Source of the DNA: CAWAPS01 sp963783945
Lineage (GTDB): Bacteria; Actinomycetota; Acidimicrobiia; Acidimicrobiales; Palsa-688
DNA: 64,000 nucleotides
Assembly: GCA_963783945.1 (NCBI GenBank)
Contig: CAWAPS010000024.1
Span: forward strand, 310,001 to 374,000
Direction: 5' to 3'
In this document: positions 44,203 through 51,620 of the stretch, in pieces
Layout: each line of letters begins with the position of its first letter
Position numbering within the stretch: the stretch's first letter is position 1
Program-made: the position numbers and the translations under genes
Notes under the pieces: model-generated
The model's database searches: none
What the model was told of the DNA's origin: nothing
Seen by the model: the letters and a program-made list of their open reading frames with translations, nothing else

Positions 44203-45468
44203 GTGAGCGACGGGCGCGCCAAGGATTTCTTCAACGATGTGTCACTCGTGGAGGACCCGTACTCCTACTACGAGTACGCCCAGGAGCAGGGCCCGGTTTG
44301 GCGCGAGCCCTACCTGGGCGTGTTCGTGGTGACGGGTTACGACGAGATGGTAGCGATCTATCGCGATCCCGATACCTTCTCCTCGTGCAACTCCTTCGGG
44401 GGTCCCTACCCTGGCTTGCCAGAGGAACCGACGGATGGCGATGCCAGTGCCCTGATCGAGGCATACCGGGATGTGTTTCCCAGCCATGAATCGCTGGTGA
44501 CGTTCGATCCGCCGTCCCATACCGACCACCGCGGTTTGATGATGCGATTGCTGACACCGAAGCGCCTCAAGGAAAACGAGGACTTCATGTGGCGGCTGGC
44601 CGACCAGCTGATCGACGGCTTCGTGGCCAAGGGCAAGTGTGACTTCATCGCGGAGTACTCATATCCTTTCGCCATGCTGGTCATCGCCGATCTCTTGGGG
44701 GTGCCCGAGTCCGACCATGCCGAGCTCCGGAGCCGCATGGTCGCGAACGGTCCGGCCGGCGCGGTCGGTCAACGGATGGAAGGCAACTTCCTCGCCCACC
44801 TGGAGGAATTCTTCACGGGGTATATCGAAGACCGCCGTCGAGAGCCCCGCGACGACGTTCTCGGCAAGATGGCGACGGCCACCTTCGCTGACGGGTCGAT
44901 GCCGGAGGCGATCGACGTGGTCAGGGTGGCGACCATCCTCTTCGCCGGCGGGCAGGGCACGGCGGCGCGCTTTCTCGGAAACGAGCTGAGAGAGGTGGCG
45001 GAGAACCCCGAGCTGCAGTCGTTGCTGCGAACGGACCGCCACCGCATCCCCAGCTTTGTCGAGGAGACCTTGCGGCTGTACAGCCCGGTCAAGTCCAACT
45101 TCCGCATGGCCCGCCGCACCACCGACCTCGCGGGAGTCGAGATTCCGGCCGGGAGCACGCTGATGCTGCTCCTCGGAGCGGCGGACCGAGACGGTCGCCG
45201 GTTTGAATGCCCGGCCGAATTCGATATGGAGCGAGGCAACGTCCGCGAGCACATCGCCTTCGGACGAGGCGTCCACTCATGTCCGGGCGCCCCGCTCGTT
45301 CGGGCCGACGGGCGAATCACCCTCGAGCGCATGCTCGATCGGCTGGAAAACATACATATCGCGGAAGCCGTCCACGGTCCGGCTGACGCCAGACGCTACG
45401 AGTACACGCCGACCTACATCCTCCGGGGCTTAGAAGCTCTTCACCTGGAGTTCACGCCTGTCAGTTGA
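44203..45468 (+). CDS. Cytochrome P450, sister A
   Basis: 421 residues from GTG 44203, preceded by GAGGAGGG; the frame extends 27 codons upstream into the LLM gene but the promoter at 44122-44158 excludes that start. I-helix ILFAGGQGTAARFL has Gly where an acid residue normally precedes the conserved Thr; K-helix VEETLRLY and heme loop FGRGVHSCPGAPL are normal. It is closely similar throughout to the P450 at 47896. No ferredoxin is adjacent. The substrate is unknown; the region suggests ring or terpenoid oxidation. Confidence 0.9.
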   Translation: MSDGRAKDFFNDVSLVEDPYSYYEYAQEQGPVWREPYLGVFVVTGYDEMVAIYRDPDTFSSCNSFGGPYPGLPEEPTDGDASALIEAYRDVFPSHESLVTFDPPSHTDHRGLMMRLLTPKRLKENEDFMWRLADQLIDGFVAKGKCDFIAEYSYPFAMLVIADLLGVPESDHAELRSRMVANGPAGAVGQRMEGNFLAHLEEFFTGYIEDRRREPRDDVLGKMATATFADGSMPEAIDVVRVATILFAGGQGTAARFLGNELREVAENPELQSLLRTDRHRIPSFVEETLRLYSPVKSNFRMARRTTDLAGVEIPAGSTLMLLLGAADRDGRRFECPAEFDMERGNVREHIAFGRGVHSCPGAPLVRADGRITLERMLDRLENIHIAEAVHGPADARRYEYTPTYILRGLEALHLEFTPVS

Positions 45469-45523
45469 GGCGGCCCGCCATCGAGGTAGGGGCGGCCGTT
45501 GGTGGGGGGCGGGGTTCAGAGGC

Positions 45524-46183
45524 TCACGGAATAAGGTATTCCTTGGTCACCAGCATCGTTAAGTCGGGCAGGCTCACGAAGCTCTGGACGTCGTCCAGGA
45601 TCAGGCGCATCCCTTCTTCGGAGTCGTACATGCGGTCAATCATGTCGTTGGGTTCGAGGAAGTGAAGCTCGGCGATGCCATCGAGCGGCGATGATCCCGT
45701 GAGCCGGTCGTAGACGTGATCCTGCACGTAGCGCCAGAAACCGTGGTGCCTCACGGCCAGGGGGCCATGGACGTCCCGCCAGTGTTCGGAGAACTCGTCG
45801 TGGGCGAGCTCGGGCAGGCGTCTCAAGAACACCATCTGCTTGATGCCGGGGGACACGGCTCGCCCCGGCCATGACCGCTCGTAGTCGAGCTGCACCACCT
45901 CTTCTGCCAGGTATGCCGCGACCAATGTGACGCCGGCGGGCCAAGAGGCATCCTGCGCCTTGACAGGAGAAGACGGCTCCCAGAACGACATCACGGCTGA
46001 TACTCCGGGGTCGGCCGGGGGAACCGTCGGTATCGGTATCGAGGCTTCTTCGCTGGTCAGCCCGACCTCGACCGAGGCCCGAGGGGCGCCGACGATCCCG
46101 GCCAGCCGAACCGTTTCCTCCACGAGCCGGTCGGCGCGGTCGCCCGGTTCGCCATTCCAGCCCACGGTCAGAATCAACTTCAT
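45524..46183 (-). CDS. EthD domain-containing protein
   Basis: 219 residues. The C-terminal half holds the EthD pattern KQMVFLRRLPELAHDEFSEHW with the helix before DVHGPLAV, followed by QDHVYDRL. EthD proteins accompany P450 systems (ethyl tert-butyl ether degradation) and form dimeric ferredoxin-like folds. Its place between two P450s fits that pattern. Convergent with P450 sister A. Confidence 0.75.
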   Translation of the reverse strand: MKLILTVGWNGEPGDRADRLVEETVRLAGIVGAPRASVEVGLTSEEASIPIPTVPPADPGVSAVMSFWEPSSPVKAQDASWPAGVTLVAAYLAEEVVQLDYERSWPGRAVSPGIKQMVFLRRLPELAHDEFSEHWRDVHGPLAVRHHGFWRYVQDHVYDRLTGSSPLDGIAELHFLEPNDMIDRMYDSEEGMRLILDDVQSFVSLPDLTMLVTKEYLIP

Positions 46184-46230
46184 GCCTGCGCTCCCTCTCC
46201 TGCCCCTATGGCCGGCTATCGCGCCGCCTC

Positions 46231-46320
46231 AGGGCTGGCCACGAAACAACGTGACGCAACTCTCGTTTTAACACACGTGCCGCGGCCGAGGACTTTCCAA
46301 GTTGTTTCGTGGCGATCCCT
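46231..46320. repeat. Interspersed inverted-repeat element, copy B
   Basis: The left arm at 46231-46250 and right arm at 46301-46320 share the perfect 13-bp GCCACGAAACAAC / GTTGTTTCGTGGC with copy A. The 50-nt centre aligns with copy A, with a CACGTG palindrome where copy A has ATGCAT. It lies between the divergent EthD and aldo-keto reductase genes. The rest of the 46184-46576 gap shows nothing else clear. Confidence 0.85.
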
Positions 46321-46576
46321 AAACCGCTTCGGAGAGGCCCAGTCAAACTCCTACCGGGCGGGGGGGGAACTCCAGAAGCAGAGAGTTGAAGGGAGATCCG
46401 GATATCCACCATCATGGCCCCCTGACCTCCACGACGAGCCGGTCCGCTCCTGGCCCGGACCCCTTCCCTTAACATCGCGCTCGAAGGAGGTGGGGATGCT
46501 GACCGGGTGGTCAGCACGCCAGATCATAGGGCTTCAATAACCGGGCAGACTTCCGGCGTCGAGAGAGGAGACAGCA

Positions 46577-47590
46577 GTGGAACTGCACGAGGTCGGCCGA
46601 AGCGGCCTGCACGTGTCGGAGCTGGGTCTGGGCACGATGACCTTCGGCCAGTCCGGGTGGGGCTGCGATGAGGATACCGCTGTCTCCATGGTCCATCGCT
46701 TCTTCGACGCCGGCGGCGATTTCATCGATACTGCCGACATCTATGGCGTGGCGGAGGAGATCGTCGGCCGGGCGGTACGCGGACGACGAGCGGAAGTGGT
46801 GCTCGCGACCAAATTCGGATTGCCGGTCGGGGCCGGACCAAACAGCCGGGGCACCAGCCGGATCCACGTCCGCAAGTCCTGCGACACCAGCCTCCGGCGG
46901 ATGCAGACCGACTACATCGACCTCTACCAACTGCATCTCGACGACCCGACCACGCCGCTCGAGGAGACGATCAGCGCCCTCGACGACCTCGTGCAAGCCG
47001 GAAAAATCCTCTACACGGGCGCATCCAATATGCGGGCCTACCGGCTCATGAAAGCCCTTGGCATCAGCGACCGGCACGGCAGCGCCCGCTTCATCGCCTT
47101 TCAGGGCCAGTACAACCTCATCGCCCGCACCCTCGAACGAGAGCACTTCGAGCTATTCGAGGAGGAAGGCCTGGGATTCCTGAGTTGGGGTCCACTGGCG
47201 TCGGGAATGCTGACGGGAAAGATCAAGCCTCGAACCACGCCCGAAGACACCCGGCTGGCCCAGCAGAGGACAATCGTCGACGACCTGATCATCAACGAAC
47301 GCGGGTTCGGCATCGCCGCCGCGCTAGAGGACGGGGCAGCGGCGATGGGATGTAGCCCGGCCGGCTTGGCCCTGGCATGGCAACGCACCAAGCCAGTGAC
47401 TTCGGTCATCATCGGGGCTCGGACCATGGGCCAGCTCGAGGACAACCTCTCGTCCCTCGACATCGTCATCCCCCCCGAGATCGCGGCCCGACTCGATGAC
47501 GCCTCGAGAATCGCCGAAGAGTATCCGGGAAGCTTCATCGATGTCTTCCAGGCCTGGTTGCGCCGGGGAGGGACCCTGTACCGAAGATGA
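46577..47590 (+). CDS. Aldo-keto reductase
   Basis: 337 residues. The AKR catalytic set is present: Asp in FIDTADIYGVAEEIVG with Tyr, Lys in VVLATKFG, and His in YQLHLDDPTTPLE; cofactor-loop GARTMGQLEDNL is near the end. It reduces or oxidises a carbonyl/alcohol with NADPH. It lies between EthD and the second P450. Start GTG 46577 is preceded by GAGAGGAGA. Confidence 0.85.
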   Translation: MELHEVGRSGLHVSELGLGTMTFGQSGWGCDEDTAVSMVHRFFDAGGDFIDTADIYGVAEEIVGRAVRGRRAEVVLATKFGLPVGAGPNSRGTSRIHVRKSCDTSLRRMQTDYIDLYQLHLDDPTTPLEETISALDDLVQAGKILYTGASNMRAYRLMKALGISDRHGSARFIAFQGQYNLIARTLEREHFELFEEEGLGFLSWGPLASGMLTGKIKPRTTPEDTRLAQQRTIVDDLIINERGFGIAAALEDGAAAMGCSPAGLALAWQRTKPVTSVIIGARTMGQLEDNLSSLDIVIPPEIAARLDDASRIAEEYPGSFIDVFQAWLRRGGTLYRR

Positions 47591-47597
47591 CCCGGGC

Positions 47598-47677
47598 CCC
47601 AAAGCGGTCCCGGTGGAGGCTCCGGCGACGAACCCCCATGGGCCGTAGGTCTGACGGAACTCCTTCGCCTCAGGCAT
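47598..47677 (-). pseudogene. N-terminal remnant of an SDR gene
   Basis: On the minus strand ATG 47677 reads MPEAKEFRQTYGPWGFVAG and then ASTG, the usual opening of a short-chain dehydrogenase (YGPW-x-V-x-GAS-x-G). The similarity stops after ~25 residues and the frame runs into the 3' end of the aldo-keto reductase. Everything downstream of the nucleotide-binding loop has been lost. Otherwise the 47591-47895 gap contains the P450 promoter only. Confidence 0.65.
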
Positions 47678-47812
47678 TGTGTCTTCCTCCCGTGGATCGG
47701 CGGCGGTTCTCCCTTACGAGGTCCGTAGCAGCATCAGGAACGCCGACGAAATGCGCAAATCGGAGGCATCCCGAGACGCCTTCTGGGCCGGCCCGGCGGT
47801 GGCCGCCAAGCG

Positions 47813-47848
47813 TTGACGACTCCGCCCGAAGCGCTGTACAGTTGTTCA
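47813..47848 (+). promoter_or_regulatory. Promoter with operator over the -10 box, P450 gene 2 of the sister pair
   Basis: TTGACG (47813-47818), an 18-bp spacer, TACAGT (47837-47842). The palindrome TGTACA-GT-TGTTCA (47835-47848) covers the -10, matching the site at 44145-44158. The GTG start is ~47 bp downstream, as in the sister gene. Confidence 0.65.
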
Positions 47849-47895
47849 GCATGGGCTCTGGAGCGTCAGGCTCATAGGCATGAAGGGAGACGCCT

Positions 47896-49200
47896 GTGGT
47901 TGCGGTGGGTTCGGCCGAGGAGAGCTCTCCCCCTACCTCGGATCTGGCCAAGCTCGACTTCTTCAGCGACGGGTCCCTGATGTCGGACGCGTTCGGCTAC
48001 TACGAAGCGATCCGGGCCAAGGGACCGGTATGGCAGGAACCGCGTCACGGCGCGTTCATGGTCACCGGATACGAGGAGATCTCCGAGATCTTCCGCCATC
48101 CGGCGACATTCTCATCATGCAACGCGTTCGGCGGGCCATTCCCCGGCCTCCCGGGTGAGGCTCATGATCCTGACGACGTAGGCGACCTCATAGATGAGCA
48201 ACGGCACACCTTGCCGTTCAGCGAGAACTTCATCACCTTCGATCCGCCCGAGCACACCGCCCATCGAGGTCTCATGATGCGATTGCTCACGCCCAGGCGA
48301 CTGCAGGAGAACGAGGCGTTCATGTGGGGGGCGGCGGACGAGCGGATCGACCACTTCGCCGGCACGGGTGAATGCGAATTCGCGTCGGACTACGCTCAAC
48401 CGTTCTCGCTCGTGGTGATCGCGGACTTGCTGGGCGTCCCCGAGTCCGACCATCGCATCCTGCGGCAGCGAATCGTAGAGAATGGGCCCGCCGGCAAGCT
48501 GGGTCAGCGCCACGAGGGCAACTTCCTGGGCTTCCTGGAAGAGTTCTTCACACCGTACATAGAGGATCGCCGCCGCGATCCGCGAGACGACGTGCTGACC
48601 CACATGGCATTCGCCAGGTTCCCCGACGGCTCGACCCCTGACGTGATCGACGTGGTACGTGTCGCCACCCTCCTTTTCGCCGGTGGTCAGGGAACTTCCG
48701 CTCGGTTCCAGATCGCGATGCTCAAGCTTCTCGCCGAACAACCGGATCTGCAGCAGCGGGTGCGGGATGATCGTTCCGTCATCTCGAACCTGATCGAGGA
48801 GATGTTGCGATTCAAGAGCCCGACCAAGGTCAGCTTCCGGATGACCCGGGTGTCGGCCACGGTGGGTGGAGTCCACGTCCCCGCCGGAAGCACTCTTGTC
48901 CTGCTCCTCGGCGCCGCTGACCGCGACGCCCGTCGCTTCGAGTGTCCCGCCGAATTCCAGCCTGGCCGTGCCAACGCTCGGGAACATGTCGCGTTCGGGC
49001 GCGGTCCGCACTCGTGCCCGGGCGGTCCGTTGGTCCGAGCGGAAGCGCGCATCACTCTCGAGCGGGTGCTGGACCGCCTGGGCGAGTTCCGCATCTCTGA
49101 GGCGCACCACGGCCCGCCCGGAGCCCGCCGCTTCGACTTCACCCCCTCCTACATCATTCAGGGCGTCGACAGGCTTCACCTCGAGTTCACCGCCGGCTGA
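47896..49200 (+). CDS. Cytochrome P450, sister B
   Basis: 434 residues from GTG 47896, with AAGGGAGA upstream. I-helix LLFAGGQGTSARF again lacks the acidic residue before Thr; K-helix IEEMLRFKSP and heme loop FGRGPHSCPGGPL are present. It is a paralogue of the P450 at 44203, sharing long blocks such as MMRLLTP-R-L-ENE-FMW and FSSCN-FGGP-PGLP. The TetR gene follows 96 bp later. Confidence 0.9.
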   Translation: MVAVGSAEESSPPTSDLAKLDFFSDGSLMSDAFGYYEAIRAKGPVWQEPRHGAFMVTGYEEISEIFRHPATFSSCNAFGGPFPGLPGEAHDPDDVGDLIDEQRHTLPFSENFITFDPPEHTAHRGLMMRLLTPRRLQENEAFMWGAADERIDHFAGTGECEFASDYAQPFSLVVIADLLGVPESDHRILRQRIVENGPAGKLGQRHEGNFLGFLEEFFTPYIEDRRRDPRDDVLTHMAFARFPDGSTPDVIDVVRVATLLFAGGQGTSARFQIAMLKLLAEQPDLQQRVRDDRSVISNLIEEMLRFKSPTKVSFRMTRVSATVGGVHVPAGSTLVLLLGAADRDARRFECPAEFQPGRANAREHVAFGRGPHSCPGGPLVRAEARITLERVLDRLGEFRISEAHHGPPGARRFDFTPSYIIQGVDRLHLEFTAG

Positions 49201-49296
49201 CTATGCCGGCACGCGCCGAACGAGTTCCGATCATTGGTCTGAGCCGCCGTGGGCGGAGGGTGACAATACGAAAACTCGCAAGGCACGAGGTCCACC

Positions 49297-49947
49297 ATGG
49301 CATCAACCCGCCGGTTCGGTACCGAAACATCCAAGACGCGCGCCGTCCTGCTCGACGTCACCGAGCGGTTGATGCTCGACTCGGGTTATGCGGCGGTGAG
49401 CTCGCGGACCGTGGCCGAGAAGGCGGGGGTGAAGGCTCCGCTGGTGCACTACTACTTCCGGACCCTCGACGACCTGTTCATTGCCGTCTACCGACGTCGG
49501 ACCGAGCAGAACCTCGATCGATTGGCGGCCTCGCTACAAGAGTCCGACCAACCCCTGTGGGTCATCTGGGAGTACAGCAGCGACAAAGCCGGGACGGCCC
49601 TCACCCAGGAGTTCATTGCGCTGGCCAACCACCGCAAGGCGATCCAGGCGGAGATCGCGAAGACCGCAGAGCGATTACGACAGATACAACTTGCGGGCCT
49701 CCGTGGCCTGTTACCCCGATACGGCCTCGACGCCGACCTGATTACCCCGGCGGCTGTTCTGTTGTTCATGGCGGCCGTTCCCCGGGTCATCGTGATCGAG
49801 GAGACCCTCGGGATATCCACGGGGCATGCCGACGCGGTCTCGTTGGTGGAGCAGTACTTGACCCAGCTCGAGGGACCTCGTTGTACAGAGGGGCCTCGTT
49901 GTACAGCAGTCGAACCGCAGGCCCGGACCGGACGACGGCCGGCTTGA
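49297..49947 (+). CDS. TetR family transcriptional regulator
   Basis: 216 residues. HTH block: AVLLDVTERLMLDSGYAAVS and VAEKAGVKAPLVHYYFRTLDDLF. The ligand domain is all-helical. Near the C-terminus an in-frame 18-bp duplication gives GPRCTE-GPRCTA. It is the nearest candidate regulator of the operators before both sister P450s (inference). Confidence 0.85.
   Translation: MASTRRFGTETSKTRAVLLDVTERLMLDSGYAAVSSRTVAEKAGVKAPLVHYYFRTLDDLFIAVYRRRTEQNLDRLAASLQESDQPLWVIWEYSSDKAGTALTQEFIALANHRKAIQAEIAKTAERLRQIQLAGLRGLLPRYGLDADLITPAAVLLFMAAVPRVIVIEETLGISTGHADAVSLVEQYLTQLEGPRCTEGPRCTAVEPQARTGRRPA
49872..49906 (+). repeat. 18-bp in-frame tandem duplication
   Basis: GGGACCTCGTTGTACAG (49872-49888) is repeated at 49890-49906 with one mismatch, adding six residues to the TetR tail. 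Confidence 0.75.
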
Positions 49948-50035
49948 AGCCGGGCTCGGCCCGCAGGGCCGACCCGGCGGGACACCCAGCGCTGGCAGTA
50001 TCATCCGACCCAACCTGTGCGAGGAGAACTCACGC

Positions 50036-50098
50036 GTGTCCATCCAGCCCATTCCTCGGGACGAATGGCCGGCCCTGATGGGAGAGGCCGGCCGATGA
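50036..50098 (+). CDS. Short ORF (20 aa) upstream of and overlapping the FAD-subunit gene
   Basis: GTG 50036 follows GAGGAGAA (50021-50028) at ideal spacing and encodes MSIQPIPRDEWPALMGEAGR, then TGA. The stop overlaps ATG 50095 of the next gene as ATGA. It is too short for any domain. It may be a translational-coupling leader or the surviving 5' end of a deleted gene. Confidence 0.5.
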   Translation: MSIQPIPRDEWPALMGEAGR

Positions 50099-50970
50099 AA
50101 CCCGCGCCGTTCGAATACCACGCCCCGCGAACGCTCGCCGACGCGGCCGAGCTCCTCGGTCAGCTGGGAGACGAGGCCAAGCTGCTCGCAGGAGGACAGA
50201 GTCTGATCCCCATGCTGGCCCTTCGTCTGGCCACGTTCGAACACCTGGTCGACCTGGGGCGGATAGCAGAACTGCGGGGCATCGAGCGACGTGACGGGTC
50301 GCTGTGGATCGGGGCCGGCACCACCGAGGCGGCTGTCGGCCACAGCGCCGCGGTGGTCGCCGCGGTGCCGCTGCTAACCCGGGCCACTCCTTTCATCGGA
50401 CACTTCCAGATTCGCAACCGGGGCACGATCGGTGGCTCCGTCGCTCATGCTGATCCCGCGGCAGAATACCCTGCAGTGGCCTTGACCCTGGACGCTCAGC
50501 TCGAAGTGCTCTCCAGCCGCGGTCGCCGGACTCTCCCGGCTTCTGAGTTCTTCACCGGCCTCTGGAGCACCGAACTGGAGGCAGACGAGATCCTCACCGG
50601 CATGATGTTCCCTCTCTGGTCCGGTCGTTGCGGTTTCGCCGTCGAGGAGATCGCCCGCCGCCACGGCGACTTCGCCATTGCAGGTGCCACCGTCGCCCTG
50701 GAGCTCGATGGCGACGACCGGGTCAGCCGCTGCGCCATCGGTCTGATCGGTGTCGGATCTACGCCAGAGCGGGGTCGGGCCGCCGAAGCCGAGGTAGTCG
50801 GACAGAGCGTGTCCGAGGTCGATCCTGCGGAGATCGGCCACCTGGCGATGTCGACTCTCGATTCGATCCCATCGGATCTACACGGATCCTCCGATTACCG
50901 CGGACGGGTCGGGGCAGTGATGGTGAGCCGGGCCTGGCTGGCCGCGGCCGAGGAGGCTCGAAATGCGTGA
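50095..50970 (+). CDS. FAD-binding medium subunit of a molybdenum hydroxylase (CoxM/CutM-like)
   Basis: 291 residues. FAD-binding blocks of the xanthine dehydrogenase/CO dehydrogenase medium subunit: AKLLAGGQSLIPMLALRLA, and FQIRNRGTIGGSVAHADPAAEYPA; the C-terminal domain is the CO_deh_flav_C type. It passes electrons from the 2Fe-2S subunit to the acceptor. Its 3' end overlaps the small subunit by 8 bp. The molybdopterin large subunit is absent nearby. Confidence 0.9.
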   Translation: MKPAPFEYHAPRTLADAAELLGQLGDEAKLLAGGQSLIPMLALRLATFEHLVDLGRIAELRGIERRDGSLWIGAGTTEAAVGHSAAVVAAVPLLTRATPFIGHFQIRNRGTIGGSVAHADPAAEYPAVALTLDAQLEVLSSRGRRTLPASEFFTGLWSTELEADEILTGMMFPLWSGRCGFAVEEIARRHGDFAIAGATVALELDGDDRVSRCAIGLIGVGSTPERGRAAEAEVVGQSVSEVDPAEIGHLAMSTLDSIPSDLHGSSDYRGRVGAVMVSRAWLAAAEEARNA

Positions 50971-51457
50971 GACAGTGGTGACCCTCAACGTCAATGGGCA
51001 CAGCCGGAGCGCTACCGTGGCGCCTCGCCTGACCCTCGCCGATTTCCTGCGGGAACGCTGTCACCTCACCGGCACCCATCTGGGGTGCGAGCATGGAGTC
51101 TGCGGAGCCTGCACAGTGCTGGTCGACGGGGCGGCCGTCCGATCGTGTCTGATGTTCGCGGTCCAGGCGGAGGGGGCGGAAGTCACCACCATCGAGGGGA
51201 TCGGATCACCTGACGGCGAGCTGTCGGTCGTGCAGGCCGCGTTTCGCGACTGCCACGGTCTGCAATGCGGGTTCTGCACACCAGGCTTCGTGGTTTCGGT
51301 TACCGCCTTCCTGCAGGACAATCCCAATCCCACCGAGGACGAGATACGCGAAGGCCTGTCGGGGAACCTGTGCCGTTGCACCGGATATCAGGGAATCCTG
51401 AAGGCCGTCCGCCAAGCGGCTGACACCTTCGCGGTCGATCAGACCCAGAATCATTGA
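50963..51457 (+). CDS. 2Fe-2S small subunit of a molybdenum hydroxylase (CoxS/CutS-like)
   Basis: 164 residues. The plant-type cluster is LGCEHGVCGACTVLVDG, with a fourth Cys in VRSCLMFAV; the second cluster is CGFCTPGFVV and GNLCRCTGYQGI. It is the electron-transfer subunit of xanthine-dehydrogenase-like enzymes. Length is normal. The next gene is not a large subunit. Confidence 0.9.
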   Translation: MRETVVTLNVNGHSRSATVAPRLTLADFLRERCHLTGTHLGCEHGVCGACTVLVDGAAVRSCLMFAVQAEGAEVTTIEGIGSPDGELSVVQAAFRDCHGLQCGFCTPGFVVSVTAFLQDNPNPTEDEIREGLSGNLCRCTGYQGILKAVRQAADTFAVDQTQNH

Positions 51458-51620
51458 CGGGCTGAGAGGCAACCGGTTTACTGAGGCCCCGAACGGGGAG
51501 AGACGCCGAAGGACTCCCAGGGCTCAGGCTTGCTATCGTCTCACCCGTCCGGTAGCTTCGCTAAGGAGTTTTGTCAAGCCGGTCGCCGGGTTTTTAGCCC
51601 TCTTGGATCAGAGGTTGAGC

